Shown here: one piece after another, positions 27,306-36,036 of the stretch
How the letters are laid out: each line of letters begins with the position of its first letter
Numbering within the stretch: the stretch's first letter is position 1
Assembly (NCBI GenBank): GCA_035530655.1
Contig: DATKUK010000131.1
Coordinates: 38,400-102,399, forward strand
Direction: 5' to 3'
Source: DATKUK01 sp035530655
GTDB lineage: Bacteria; Planctomycetota; Phycisphaerae; UBA1845; DATKUK01
Length of the DNA stretch: 64,000 bases
Notes under the pieces: generated by a model
Told to the model about the DNA's origin: nothing
Seen by the model: the letters and a program-made list of their open reading frames with translations, nothing else
Databases searched by the model: none
Translations under genes and position numbers: made by a program

Positions 27306-27367
27306 CTCGCCGCGCTCGGCGCTGACCGGGCGCCGACAACCCGCGCGACCAAACCAAGGAGGACACG

Positions 27368-28858
27368 ATGAGAATCCCTACTAAACATGTCTTTTGCATG
27401 CTGCTGACGGCCGCAATCCTGGCCGCCACGGTGGCCACGTCGGCCATAGCGCAACCCGCAGAGCAGACGATGGCCCGCCGGGAAAAGGCCTACCCCACCG
27501 GTGACAAAGCCACCAGTGTGTTGTTGCTCGAACGCCTCGCGCCCGTCGAAATCCGCCTCGGCCAACCCCTGGCCTACACCGTCAAGGTCACCAACCTGAC
27601 GGGCATCGAGGTCCAGGACGTCGTCTTGACCGAGCAACTCCCTGCCGGCTTCCGCGTCGAGACCATCGAGCCGAAACCCACCAGCACCGAGGAAAGCCTC
27701 GCCACCTGGAAATGGGAGAAGCTCGGCGCGCGCGAAGCCAAGACCATCGAGATCAAAGGGAAAACCGACCGCCTCGAGCAGATCGAGTATTGTGCGACCG
27801 TAACGTTCAAGACCGTCTTTTGCTCCAGCACGCGCGTGGTCCAGCCCGAACTGGCGCTGACCAAGACCGCACCCGAGCAGGTCCTTCTGTGCGACCCGAT
27901 CCCCCTGCGTTTCGTCGTGAGCAACAACGGGACCGGTGCAGCCCGCAACGTGCGTGTGACCGACACACTGCCCGACGGTTGGAGCACGGCCGAGGGACGC
28001 AATGCGCTGGTGTTTGAGGCCGGCGACCTCGCCGCCGGACAGGCACGTGAGTTCACGGCCAGCGTTCAGGCGTCCCGAACCGGTCAGTTCGTCAACACCG
28101 CGCGGGCCGCAGAGGACGGAGGTCTGACAGCCGAGGCCACCGCCACCACGGTCGTACGCAAACCTGTGCTGGCTGTGTCGAAAACGGGACCCGACTTCCG
28201 CTACGTGGGCCGACCGGCCAAGTTCGAGATCACCGTACGAAACGACGGCGACGCACCCGCAACCCAGACCGTGCTGGTCGACGCACTTCCGGCCGGCACG
28301 AAATTCGTAGCCGCCAGCGCGGGAGGCAAGGCCGCCAACGGGCAGGTGACGTGGAACCTGGGCACCCTGGCGCCGGGTGACGTCGAAACCGTACAGCTCA
28401 CGCTGACACCAACGCAGATCGGCACCGTCCGCAACACGGTTACGGTCAAGGCCGTCTGCGCCGAGGCCGCCGGCGCCGCGACCATGGAAGTCCGAGGCAT
28501 CCCCGCGGTCCTGCTGGAAGTAATCGATATCGAGGATCCCATCGAGCTTGGCTCGAACGAGACGTACGAAATCGCCATCTTGAACCAGGGCTCGGCCGCT
28601 GACACCAACACCACGATCGTTTGCACACTGCCGCCCGAGCAGCAGTATGTCTCATCCTCCGGCCCAACCGAGGCCACGGTCGACGGCAAGATGGTCAGGT
28701 TCGCACCGCTGGCCTCCCTCGCCCCCAAGGCCAAGGTTACCTACCGCGTGGTCGTCAAGGGCGTCAAGACGGGCGACGTGCGATTCGCGGTATCGATGAC
28801 CACCGACCAGACCAAGACGCCGGTTCAGGAGACTGAGAGCACGCACATTTACGAGTAG
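27368..28858 (+). CDS. Exported DUF11-repeat protein
   Basis: A 496-residue protein with a signal peptide (LLTAAILAATVATSAIA, cut near AQP). Four DUF11 domains fill residues 55-496. The last three match, in order, the last three of the protein upstream: a Cys-containing unit with VLLCDPIPL, one starting with DFRYVGRPA and one starting LLEVIDIEDPIELG, and both proteins end in ETESTH-x-YE. It has no lipobox, so is periplasmic or surface-located rather than lipid-anchored. The ATG follows AAGGAGG. An envelope structural role is inferred. Confidence 0.88.
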   Translation: MRIPTKHVFCMLLTAAILAATVATSAIAQPAEQTMARREKAYPTGDKATSVLLLERLAPVEIRLGQPLAYTVKVTNLTGIEVQDVVLTEQLPAGFRVETIEPKPTSTEESLATWKWEKLGAREAKTIEIKGKTDRLEQIEYCATVTFKTVFCSSTRVVQPELALTKTAPEQVLLCDPIPLRFVVSNNGTGAARNVRVTDTLPDGWSTAEGRNALVFEAGDLAAGQAREFTASVQASRTGQFVNTARAAEDGGLTAEATATTVVRKPVLAVSKTGPDFRYVGRPAKFEITVRNDGDAPATQTVLVDALPAGTKFVAASAGGKAANGQVTWNLGTLAPGDVETVQLTLTPTQIGTVRNTVTVKAVCAEAAGAATMEVRGIPAVLLEVIDIEDPIELGSNETYEIAILNQGSAADTNTTIVCTLPPEQQYVSSSGPTEATVDGKMVRFAPLASLAPKAKVTYRVVVKGVKTGDVRFAVSMTTDQTKTPVQETESTHIYE

Positions 28859-28888
28859 CCGATCGTAATACGATGCCGCTACATCTCA

Positions 28889-28924
28889 GGCGGCGCGCGC
28901 CCGGACATCCCGGCGCGTGCCGCC
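28889..28924 (+). terminator. Strong hairpin after the second DUF11 gene
   Basis: GGCGGCGCGCGCC at 28889-28901 pairs with GGCGCGTGCCGCC at 28912-28924 (one G-U pair), 30 bases after the stop codon. No T-run, so possibly a Rho-assisted or mRNA-end hairpin. Confidence 0.55.
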
Positions 28925-29145
28925 TGCTTAGTTGAGGGGTGCCCCAGCCCGTTCCCGGGCTGGGGGACGGATCGGGCTCCACGTCCCAGGGGGTGCCGCC
29001 TGGTCCCCCAGGCAAGAACCACACCTCGCGTCAGAAGCCCGACGTCCACCACAAGACGCTTTCCCGATCGAGCAGGCGTGAAACCGGCTCGTGAAGAGCA
29101 ATTTCCCAATATTTGTGCTATGCAAGACTGTTGGATGAGAAGATA

Positions 29146-30411
29146 ATGGTTGTCGGACACGTCCCGTGTGTAGTGCGGAGATGCTCGCGGAGGCCGAAAC
29201 TGGTGACACTTAAGCTCGAACCCTTTTGCTTTGCAGTTTACGACGCGAACCTCGTTAGGCACACCGTTACATCCTCCGGGGTCCGTCTGGATGAGTCGGG
29301 GCATCCGTGGTTGTGGACCTCAATGCGGGCGCGCTGTGATCCCGGTGTACCCAACCTTCATGCGGACAAAACATTCGTCAGCTGTCGCCACTTACAAGGG
29401 CACCTTGAGCTGGATTTTACCGACCAGGAGCATCTAGGGCATCAGATAGGGTCAGTTTTCTGCGCCTTCATACAGGGGGTCGTACTCGGATGGAACACGG
29501 TGAAGCGCGACTCTACAGTCCTCCGCGATCCGCCTCGCGATGACATCAACATTGCCGACTACGTACCAGACCAAGACCGCCCCGATCTCCCCGGCAAACT
29601 TGGCGTAGCCATCCGGCAGTGGCGCCCCCTATGTCGCACAGACGTGATCGCCTTCGCCGTCAGAGAGTATGAGGAGAAGGGCGCCAGCCACCTGTGGTCG
29701 ACCGACGATTTCCAGAAGAGCGGCTTCGCTCGTCTTCCATATCCCCTTACCACGATAAGAGGTGTGGTGGGTGACCTTTCCCAGGAAGGCGTGCTTGGAG
29801 GAACCTTCGGACCCATGTGCGTACTGGATGCGCAAGAGTACAGAATGGGAATCCGCACCCAAGTCGAACAGTCCCTGCGACAATGGGTGGAACATGTGCG
29901 ATCGGTCGGCGAAAAGGAGGGGTGGCTCGTGCAGGCGGACGAACAATCCAAGCAAGATAGACCCGACCACACAGTCAGCGACGTTCCCAAGATATTCATT
30001 ATCCACGGCCACGACAAGGCTAGTCGTATGGAGTTGGTCGACCTGCTGAAGAACAAACTCAAGGTTGCCACAGTCGTTATGAAGGAGCGTGCAGGAATGA
30101 GTCGCACCTTCATCGAGAAGTTCGAGCAAGAAGCCAAGCCCTGCGACGCGGCAATCGCCATCCTGACCCCCGACGATTTGGTCCGAGTCGAATCAGAGGA
30201 ATACCAGCAAGCACGCCCCAACGTGCTCTACGAGCTGGGGTGGTTCTCGGGTAAACTGGGGCGCCACCGCACTCTCATGGTCGTGAAGGAAGGAACGTCC
30301 ATCCCGTCCGATCTTTACGGTATCCAACAAATCCAGTTTCGCGAAGAGGTCTCAGAGAAGTACTTGGAAATCGAGCGCGAGATCGAGGCCTGGAAGCATC
30401 CGCAAGGATAA
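29146..30411 (+). CDS. TIR-like nucleotide-binding protein (Cap12/Pycsar-effector type)
   Basis: About 421 residues. The C-terminal 120 (from about 282) match the predicted nucleotide-binding TIR-like family: KIFIIHGHDKAS, SRTFIEKFEQE, AIAILTPDD, then NVLYELGWFSGKLGR and PSDLYGI. Members serve as NAD-degrading effectors in cyclic-nucleotide antiphage systems. The N-terminal 280 residues are not recognised; they contain no obvious membrane segment. No cyclase gene is adjacent, so it may sense by itself or be a remnant. Coding composition looks less GC-biased than its neighbours. ATG at 29146 has GATGAGAAG upstream; a TTG at 29113 is the alternative. Confidence 0.75.
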   Translation: MVVGHVPCVVRRCSRRPKLVTLKLEPFCFAVYDANLVRHTVTSSGVRLDESGHPWLWTSMRARCDPGVPNLHADKTFVSCRHLQGHLELDFTDQEHLGHQIGSVFCAFIQGVVLGWNTVKRDSTVLRDPPRDDINIADYVPDQDRPDLPGKLGVAIRQWRPLCRTDVIAFAVREYEEKGASHLWSTDDFQKSGFARLPYPLTTIRGVVGDLSQEGVLGGTFGPMCVLDAQEYRMGIRTQVEQSLRQWVEHVRSVGEKEGWLVQADEQSKQDRPDHTVSDVPKIFIIHGHDKASRMELVDLLKNKLKVATVVMKERAGMSRTFIEKFEQEAKPCDAAIAILTPDDLVRVESEEYQQARPNVLYELGWFSGKLGRHRTLMVVKEGTSIPSDLYGIQQIQFREEVSEKYLEIEREIEAWKHPQG

Positions 30412-30435
30412 CACCAGGAACCCGCCCTACCCCCC

Positions 30436-31434
30436 CTACCCATCCGGCAACGGTCCATCCATCAACGTCAACGGGGTCCCCAATCCCTTTTGCTTCGCGC
30501 GGGCGAGCACCTCGCAAGCCATCGCCACGTCGTGGATGCCCATGCCGTAGTTAAAGTTGACGATCCGCTCCGAATCGTTCGCTCGGCCGGGCTTGCTGCC
30601 GACGACGATCTGACCCAGTTCGGCGTACGGCTCGGGCAACGGCCAGTAGTAGCCGCCCTGCCTACCGAAGACGTGGCGGAACTGCCCCCAATCGTCGACC
30701 ACGAATTTATCGACCCGCTCGAACACCGCGTGCTCCCACCCGCGGGTGTGCACGGGCAAGACCAAAGCACCCTGGCTGATCCACGACGCCTCGAAGACCC
30801 GCTCGTCCAGATGCCCCGTTGCGGTGACGGCCACATCGGCAGACTCGATCGCCTCGCGCGCCGACCGGACCGGCTCGACGGCAAACGGCACACGCTGGCC
30901 CATCTCGGTTACGAACCGCGCCAGCGCCTTCGCGTCGACGTCGAACACGCGGGCCGACCTGGTTTGCGGCAGCACGTCCTTCAGCACCAGCAGGTGGTAC
31001 CGCCCCTGCAAGCCAGCCCCCACCAGCCCGATCACCTCCGCGTCGCGACGAGCCAAATGTTTGGCCGACACCCCCGACGCCGCCGCCGTCCGCAAAGCCG
31101 TCATATAGGCGCAGTCCATCACCGCGATCGGCTGACCCGTCGCCGGGTCGTTGAGCACAATCAGCCCCATGATCGTCGGCAGCCCGCGCGCCGGATTGGC
31201 CGGGAACCCGCTCACCCACTTCATGCCGGCCGCCTGCTTTCGCCGCAGATAGCCGGGCATGGCGTGGATGAACGCGTCGGGCAGCGGGTGGATGCCGGGC
31301 TTGGGTGGGTTTTCCACCTGTCCGGCCCCGTGCTCGCGCAGCGCGCCCTCGACGATGCCGACGGCGTCGGCCAGCGTCAGCCCGACGTCAATCACGTCCT
31401 GTTGCGACAGATACAGCAGCTCGACCTTCTGCAT
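30436..31434 (-). CDS. Ornithine cyclodeaminase / mu-crystallin family protein
   Basis: A 332-residue NAD-dependent enzyme of the ornithine cyclodeaminase/mu-crystallin superfamily. Seen: MKWVSGFPANP near the substrate Arg/Lys region, the MTALRTAAASGV motif and the Rossmann glycine motif GLVGAGLQGR. Relatives act as ornithine cyclodeaminase, alanine dehydrogenase or ketimine reductase; the substrate is not determined. The ATG at 31434 begins at the conserved N-terminus (MQKVELLYLS). It converges with the TIR-like gene, with 24 bases between their ends. Confidence 0.88.
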   Translation of the reverse strand: MQKVELLYLSQQDVIDVGLTLADAVGIVEGALREHGAGQVENPPKPGIHPLPDAFIHAMPGYLRRKQAAGMKWVSGFPANPARGLPTIMGLIVLNDPATGQPIAVMDCAYMTALRTAAASGVSAKHLARRDAEVIGLVGAGLQGRYHLLVLKDVLPQTRSARVFDVDAKALARFVTEMGQRVPFAVEPVRSAREAIESADVAVTATGHLDERVFEASWISQGALVLPVHTRGWEHAVFERVDKFVVDDWGQFRHVFGRQGGYYWPLPEPYAELGQIVVGSKPGRANDSERIVNFNYGMGIHDVAMACEVLARAKQKGLGTPLTLMDGPLPDG

Positions 31435-31599
31435 CACCCGCACTCCACTGGGGTGGCACCCGGCTTTGCCCAAGAACCAATCAAACAGACTATCTTCGCC
31501 GCCCGATCCGTGCTACAGAATGATCCATCTGCTACACTCACACGCAGCGGTCCGTTGGGACCGACCATCGCCGACGAAACTCCTTGGTCGTTGCGCATC

Positions 31600-32166
31600 A
31601 TGCAGCACGGGCTTGGATCATTACCCGACACATGCCCCTGGTGGCACGCCTACACGTTCGACAACGTGCTGCGCCGGCTGTTCTACAACACCAACAAGCT
31701 GTTCGGCCCCTACGTGCAGCCGGGCATGACCGTGCTCGACGTCGGCTGCGGCATGGGGTTCAACGCCATAGGCCTGGCCCGGCTGCTCGGCGAGTCGGGC
31801 TGTGTGATCGCCGTCGACGTACGACCTCAAGTGCTCCGCGTCCTCGAACGGCGCGCCCGCAAGGCCGGCGTCGTCGGCCGCATTCGCATACACCTCTGCG
31901 AGCCCGACTCGATCGGCGTCGATCAAATCGTCGGATTCATCAACGCCTTCTGGATGGTCCACGAAGTACCCGATGCCCGCAGCTTCCTGGAGCAAACGCG
32001 CGCGTGCCTCGCGCCGGGCGGAAAGATGTTCGTGGCCGAGCCGCGAATGCACGTCCCGCGCAAGGCGTTCGAGTCAATGCTTGAAACGGCCCGGCAGGTG
32101 GGTTTGAAGCCGGTCGATCGCCCCCGCGTCTGCTTCAGCCGGGCGGTGGTGCTGTCGCGGTATTAG
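31600..32166 (+). CDS. Class I SAM-dependent methyltransferase
   Basis: A 188-residue methyltransferase of the UbiE/MenG-like type. Seen: motif I VLDVGCGMGFNAIGLA, acidic end of strand 2 in VIAVDV, motif near FWMVHEVPD and LAPGGKMFVAEP before the last strands. Substrate unknown. ATG at 31600 was chosen as the first start after the opposite-strand gene; there is no clear ribosome binding site. The longer open frame starting near 30490 is antisense to the cyclodeaminase. Confidence 0.82.
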   Translation: MQHGLGSLPDTCPWWHAYTFDNVLRRLFYNTNKLFGPYVQPGMTVLDVGCGMGFNAIGLARLLGESGCVIAVDVRPQVLRVLERRARKAGVVGRIRIHLCEPDSIGVDQIVGFINAFWMVHEVPDARSFLEQTRACLAPGGKMFVAEPRMHVPRKAFESMLETARQVGLKPVDRPRVCFSRAVVLSRY

Positions 32167-32174
32167 GCGCCGTC

Positions 32175-32567
32175 TCAGTCCGGGCGTTCATCCGCGTCAC
32201 CGCGCTGGGCCGTTGCCGTAACCAGGATGCCCCCACGAATGTTGAACTCGCCGACGACCTGTAACCAGAGTGGCTTGATCTGCTCGTAGAGGTCGGCTGC
32301 GATTTGGTCGACCAGCACCTCGTTGAAGGCGCGCTCGCTCCGGTATCGCCACAGGTAAAGCTTCACCGACTTGGTCTCAGCCAGATGCTTGTCGGGCACA
32401 TACTCGATCACCAACTCACCGAAATCCGGCTGCCCGGTCACCGGGCACAGAGACGTGAACTCGGTGCATTCGAGTTGGACCGCGATCTTGCCGCCCTTCC
32501 ACTCGATCAGGTCGACCTTGTCGATCGGCTCGTTCGACCGCCTGCCGAGGTGCTTCAGCTCGCTCAT
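32175..32567 (-). CDS. queF: NADPH-dependent 7-cyano-7-deazaguanine reductase
   Basis: A 130-residue QueF of the short, single-module type. It reduces preQ0 to preQ1, the nitrile-to-amine step in queuosine biosynthesis. Seen: catalytic Cys41 in SLCPVTGQPDF with Asp48, the QueF motif with LYLWRYRSER, and FNEVLVDQI. It is read toward the methyltransferase and diverges from queC across 227 bases. Together with queC, queE and queD the locus covers preQ1 formation from 6-carboxytetrahydropterin; folE and tgt lie elsewhere. Confidence 0.95.
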   Translation of the reverse strand: MSELKHLGRRSNEPIDKVDLIEWKGGKIAVQLECTEFTSLCPVTGQPDFGELVIEYVPDKHLAETKSVKLYLWRYRSERAFNEVLVDQIAADLYEQIKPLWLQVVGEFNIRGGILVTATAQRGDADERPD

Positions 32568-32736
32568 GTCTACTGCTCCTTGTGCCGTCGCCGGTGCTCA
32601 TAGAGTACCCAACCGACGGGTAGAATACGACGCGCGGCCCTTGCACGCCGCAGAACGCCGCCCGCAAATGGTGCACCCGCCCGTGTCGATCGTGACAGGC
32701 CAACCTCTCGGACGGGCAAGCCGGAGGCTGCCAAGA

Positions 32737-32745
32737 TGATACAAT
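32737..32745 (+). promoter_or_regulatory. Extended -10 promoter of the queC operon
   Basis: TG-A-TACAAT at 32737-32745 fits an extended -10 element. No good -35 lies 17 bases upstream. The implied transcript begins about 43 bases before queC. No preQ1 riboswitch motif was seen. Confidence 0.4.
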
Positions 32746-32794
32746 GGACATGACCCGGACGGTCGCGACGAACTCGATTTGAGGACGCTTCCAG

Positions 32795-33502
32795 ATGTCC
32801 GAAGAACCCAGAGCCGTGGTCCTGCTCAGTGGTGGCGTCGACTCGACCACCACCCTCGCTCTCGCCGCCAGCGAGGGCTACCACCTCTACGCCTTGACGT
32901 TCCGTTACGGGCAGCGGCACGAACACGAGGCCGAAGCCGCCCGCCGTGTAGCTGAGCACTTTCAGGTCGCTCGGCACGTGATCCTACCGATCGATCTGCG
33001 AACCTTCGGTGGATCGGCCCTGACCGACGATCTGCCCGTACCCAAAGGTCGCAGCCTTCAGCGGATGCACCAGGACATCCCCATTACCTATGTGCCCGCC
33101 CGCAACACGATCTTCCTGTCCTTCGCACTGGGGTGGGCCGAGGTGCTCAACAGCAGCGACATCTTCATCGGCGTCAACGCGGTGGACTACAGCGGCTACC
33201 CCGATTGCCGCCCGGAGTACGTCAAGGCCTATGAGCGGATGGCCAACCTGGCCACCAGGGCCGCCGTTCAGGATCGACGCAAGCTGACCATCCACACGCC
33301 GTTGATCCATCTGTCGAAGCCGGAAATCATCCGCCGCGGGCTCGCCCTCGGCGTCGACTACAGCCTGACGACAAGCTGCTACGACCCCTCGTTCGACGGG
33401 CTGGCCTGCGGCCAATGCGACGCCTGCACACTGCGACGCAACGGATTCGCCGAAGCCGGCGTGGCCGACCCCACCAGATACCAGAGCGACACCGCACCAT
33501 GA
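32795..33502 (+). CDS. queC: 7-cyano-7-deazaguanine synthase
   Basis: A 235-residue QueC, which makes preQ0 from 7-carboxy-7-deazaguanine with ATP and ammonia. Seen: PP-loop LLSGGVDSTTTLA at the N-terminus, VPARNTIFLSFA in the middle, and the C-terminal zinc site of four cysteines in TTSCYDPSF and ACGQCDAC. Its stop TGA overlaps the ATG of queE by four bases, so the two are translationally coupled. Confidence 0.96.
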   Translation: MSEEPRAVVLLSGGVDSTTTLALAASEGYHLYALTFRYGQRHEHEAEAARRVAEHFQVARHVILPIDLRTFGGSALTDDLPVPKGRSLQRMHQDIPITYVPARNTIFLSFALGWAEVLNSSDIFIGVNAVDYSGYPDCRPEYVKAYERMANLATRAAVQDRRKLTIHTPLIHLSKPEIIRRGLALGVDYSLTTSCYDPSFDGLACGQCDACTLRRNGFAEAGVADPTRYQSDTAP

Positions 33503-34140
33503 GCTACCGCGTCAAGGAAATCGTCTATACCCTCCAGGGCGAAGGCGCCCAGACCGGCCGACCAGCCGTCTTCTGCCGGTTCGCCGGATGCAATCTGTGG
33601 TCAGGTCGCCTGGTCGACCGCGCAACAGCCGTCTGCAAGTTCTGCGACACCGACTTCGTGGGCACCAACGGGCCCGGCGGCGGGTGCTTTGAATCGGCCG
33701 AGAAGCTCGCCCGGGCTGTCGCCCAAACGTGGCCCGGCGTGCCGTCGCAGGCGGCCAGGCCGCTGGTGGTGTGTACGGGCGGCGAGCCGCTGCTCCAGCT
33801 CGACGGCGATCTGATCGGCGCCCTGCACGCAGCGGGCTTCGAGGCGGCAGTCGAGACCAACGGCACACTGCAACCGCCGGCCGGGGTCGACTGGCTCTGC
33901 GTGAGCCCCAAAGCGGGCGCCGAGATGGTCGTTTGCGCGGGCGACGAGGTGAAGCTCGTCTTCCCGCAGCCCGGTGCCGAGCCCGAGAAGTACGAGCACT
34001 TGGACTTTGACCGCTTCTTCCTCCAGCCGATGGACGGTCCCGAGCGGCAGCGCAACACGCAGGCCGCCGTCCGCTACTGCCTGGAACATCCACGTTGGCG
34101 GCTGAGCCTGCAAGTGCATAAGCTGCTGGGCATACCGTAG
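33499..34140 (+). CDS. queE: 7-carboxy-7-deazaguanine synthase
   Basis: A 213-residue radical SAM enzyme that contracts 6-carboxytetrahydropterin to 7-carboxy-7-deazaguanine. Seen: TLQGEGAQTG at the N-terminus and the iron-sulfur cysteines Cys31, Cys46 and Cys49, a CX14CX2C arrangement rather than the usual radical SAM CX3CX2C; this variant is known for one QueE class. CTGGEPLLQ and ETNGTL follow. It overlaps queC by four bases and ends 12 bases before queD. Confidence 0.93.
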   Translation: MSYRVKEIVYTLQGEGAQTGRPAVFCRFAGCNLWSGRLVDRATAVCKFCDTDFVGTNGPGGGCFESAEKLARAVAQTWPGVPSQAARPLVVCTGGEPLLQLDGDLIGALHAAGFEAAVETNGTLQPPAGVDWLCVSPKAGAEMVVCAGDEVKLVFPQPGAEPEKYEHLDFDRFFLQPMDGPERQRNTQAAVRYCLEHPRWRLSLQVHKLLGIP

Positions 34141-34152
34141 AGGGAGGTCACC

Positions 34153-34515
34153 ATGGAGATATTCAAAGGGTTCACCTTCGACGCCGCCCATCACCTGCCC
34201 AACTGCCCGCCCGGCCATCGATGCCGCCGACCCCACGGGCACTCATACAAGATTGAGATTCACCTGGCCGGCGAGCCCGACCCCCAAACCGGCTGGATCA
34301 TCGATTTCGGCGAGATCAAAAAGGCCGTCCAGCCCGTCGTCGACCAGATCGATCATCAGTACCTCAACGAGGTCGAAGGATTGGAGAACCCGACAACCGA
34401 AACGCTCGTCGTCTGGCTGTGGGAGCGCATCAAGCCCGTCCTGGGCAACCTATCGAGAATCGTGGTGTACGAGACCTGCACGTCCGGCTGCGTCTACACC
34501 GGACCGAAGGATTGA
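34153..34515 (+). CDS. queD: 6-carboxy-5,6,7,8-tetrahydropterin synthase
   Basis: A 120-residue QueD/PTPS-family enzyme converting dihydroneopterin triphosphate to 6-carboxytetrahydropterin. Seen: FDAAHHLPNCPPGHRC with the first zinc His and the catalytic Cys, HGHSYKIE with the other two zinc His, and a C-terminal YETCTSG. The ATG follows GAGGGAGG at 34141-34148. Third gene of the queC-queE-queD operon. Confidence 0.94.
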   Translation: MEIFKGFTFDAAHHLPNCPPGHRCRRPHGHSYKIEIHLAGEPDPQTGWIIDFGEIKKAVQPVVDQIDHQYLNEVEGLENPTTETLVVWLWERIKPVLGNLSRIVVYETCTSGCVYTGPKD

Positions 34516-34589
34516 CCGCAGCGGCGTTTGCGCGCCAGATATCCGCAGGTGCAACGTCGCACCGAAGATAGCACGAAAGGGGATACGTC

Positions 34590-35351
34590 TTGGCTCTGAT
34601 CACACTCGAGAGTAAAAGCCACGCGCTGGGCAAAGCGACAACCGTTCGGATCATCCTGCCCGACTGGGCCAAGCCGCCCTACCCGACGCTGTACCTGCTG
34701 CACGGGCTGAGCGACAACGAGTCGATCTGGACGCGGCGCACCGCCCTCGAGCGCTACGCGGAGGACTATCCGTTTCTGATCGTCATGCCCGACGCCGGTC
34801 GCTTCTGGTACAGCGATACGCTCATCAGCAAGTGCGAGACGTTTATCGCCAAGGAGCTGGTCGATTACGTCGACCGCTTCCTGCCCACCCGCAGGCAGCG
34901 CCGCTATCGTGCGATCGGCGGCTTGTCGATGGGCGGCTACGGGGCGATGAAGATCGGTCTGAAACACTCGCGGCGATTCGGCGCCGTCGCCTGCCACAGC
35001 TCGGCCTTCTTTCCCCCCGACCGACGGCCCGAGGACTTCACCGACGACCCAGGCCTGGCGCACCTGGCCAGCCCTGCGTTCGAGCCAGGCGATAACGTGT
35101 ACGTCCTGGCTGAGAAGTGCCCGGCCAAGGTTCGCCCTGCTGTCTACTTCGACTGTGGCCGACAGGACTTCCTGTTGACCCAGAACGAGGACTTCCATCG
35201 CCACCTTCGCAAGCTGCGAATTCCGCACACCTACAAGCGCTTCGACGGCGAGCACAACTGGGCGTACTGGGATACCCACATTCAGGACGCGCTGCGCTTT
35301 CTCGCCCAAACCATGCGCTTGGGCGCCGTGGCGTCACGCAAAGCCAACTGA
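34590..35351 (+). CDS. Alpha/beta hydrolase, putative esterase
   Basis: A 253-residue esterase of the esterase-D/tributyrin esterase family. Seen: LYLLHGLSDN oxyanion region, nucleophile Ser113 in IGGLSMGGYG, and the C-terminal His in FDGEHNWAYWDTH. Members hydrolyse short acyl esters, including acetyl groups on sugars or S-formylglutathione. No signal peptide. Start TTG at 34590 follows GAAAGGGG at good spacing. It could be co-transcribed with queD, 75 bases away, but shares no obvious function. Confidence 0.87.
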   Translation: MALITLESKSHALGKATTVRIILPDWAKPPYPTLYLLHGLSDNESIWTRRTALERYAEDYPFLIVMPDAGRFWYSDTLISKCETFIAKELVDYVDRFLPTRRQRRYRAIGGLSMGGYGAMKIGLKHSRRFGAVACHSSAFFPPDRRPEDFTDDPGLAHLASPAFEPGDNVYVLAEKCPAKVRPAVYFDCGRQDFLLTQNEDFHRHLRKLRIPHTYKRFDGEHNWAYWDTHIQDALRFLAQTMRLGAVASRKAN

Positions 35352-35465
35352 CAACTTGCGCATCTGGGTTCAGCGGCGACTGTCTGAATGGCTGCACCAA
35401 GGGGGTACACGCCGCCTGGGCAGCGTGTGTCTCACCATCCGCCGTTGCGGGTAGGGGTCTCTACG

Positions 35466-35912
35466 TCAGTAGCCGCGAGACTCGGCACTGTGGTTGGCGG
35501 TGAAGTGCCCGTTGCGCGGCTCGTAGAACCAGTCGCTGCTGCCGACCGGTCCGTTGCTTACGACGTTGCCCCCGGTATAGGGATTGGCGGGAACCTGCTG
35601 CAAGTAGGGCCCGAATTGCCGGCCCTCGGAATCCCCGGCTAGCGGTGAGCCCGACACATCGGTCCGGCCGGTCATCTGGGCGGCGAACGCCTCTGCGTTA
35701 GGCCAGGCGCCGCCGTGCTGCTCGGTGTAGCGCTGGATCTGGGCCCGGACGGCCGCCAACCGGCTTCGCAGCACGAGCAGGCGATCGTCGACGTCGGCTT
35801 GGCTGTACTTGGGCACCACAATTGCCGCCGTGATCGCCAGCACCAAAGCGAACAGCAGCAGCTCCATCAGGCTGAGTCCGCCCTGCCGAGATGAATCGCG
35901 CCCTTGCCGCAC
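35466..35912 (-). CDS. Type II secretion / type IV pilin-like pseudopilin
   Basis: A 148-residue pseudopilin. The leader is short and basic and is cleaved before LSLMELL: Gly at -1, Glu at +5, then the hydrophobic helix LLFALVLAITAAIVVPKYS. The rest is a GspG-like head with Ala/Tyr-rich sequence and TGGNV. The GTG at 35912 was chosen because AGGAG lies seven bases upstream and it gives a normal leader length; the ATG inside the cleavage motif cannot be the start. No other pilin, prepilin peptidase or secretion gene is adjacent. Confidence 0.8.
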   Translation of the reverse strand: MRQGRDSSRQGGLSLMELLLFALVLAITAAIVVPKYSQADVDDRLLVLRSRLAAVRAQIQRYTEQHGGAWPNAEAFAAQMTGRTDVSGSPLAGDSEGRQFGPYLQQVPANPYTGGNVVSNGPVGSSDWFYEPRNGHFTANHSAESRGY

Positions 35913-36036
35913 CGAAGGACTCCTGCTGACTTGCCTGCCGGCGATCGCCTCGCCGCTGTGCGCGGGCGATAACAGGTTTATCGGGTAACTACCGCGCCCG
36001 CTCGATCCTGCGCGTAAATTATTATCCCATCCATGT

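Noticed and set aside
30490..31599. Open frame running into the methyltransferase
   Set aside because: Antisense to the ornithine cyclodeaminase-like gene, with no domain content; the methyltransferase begins at 31600.
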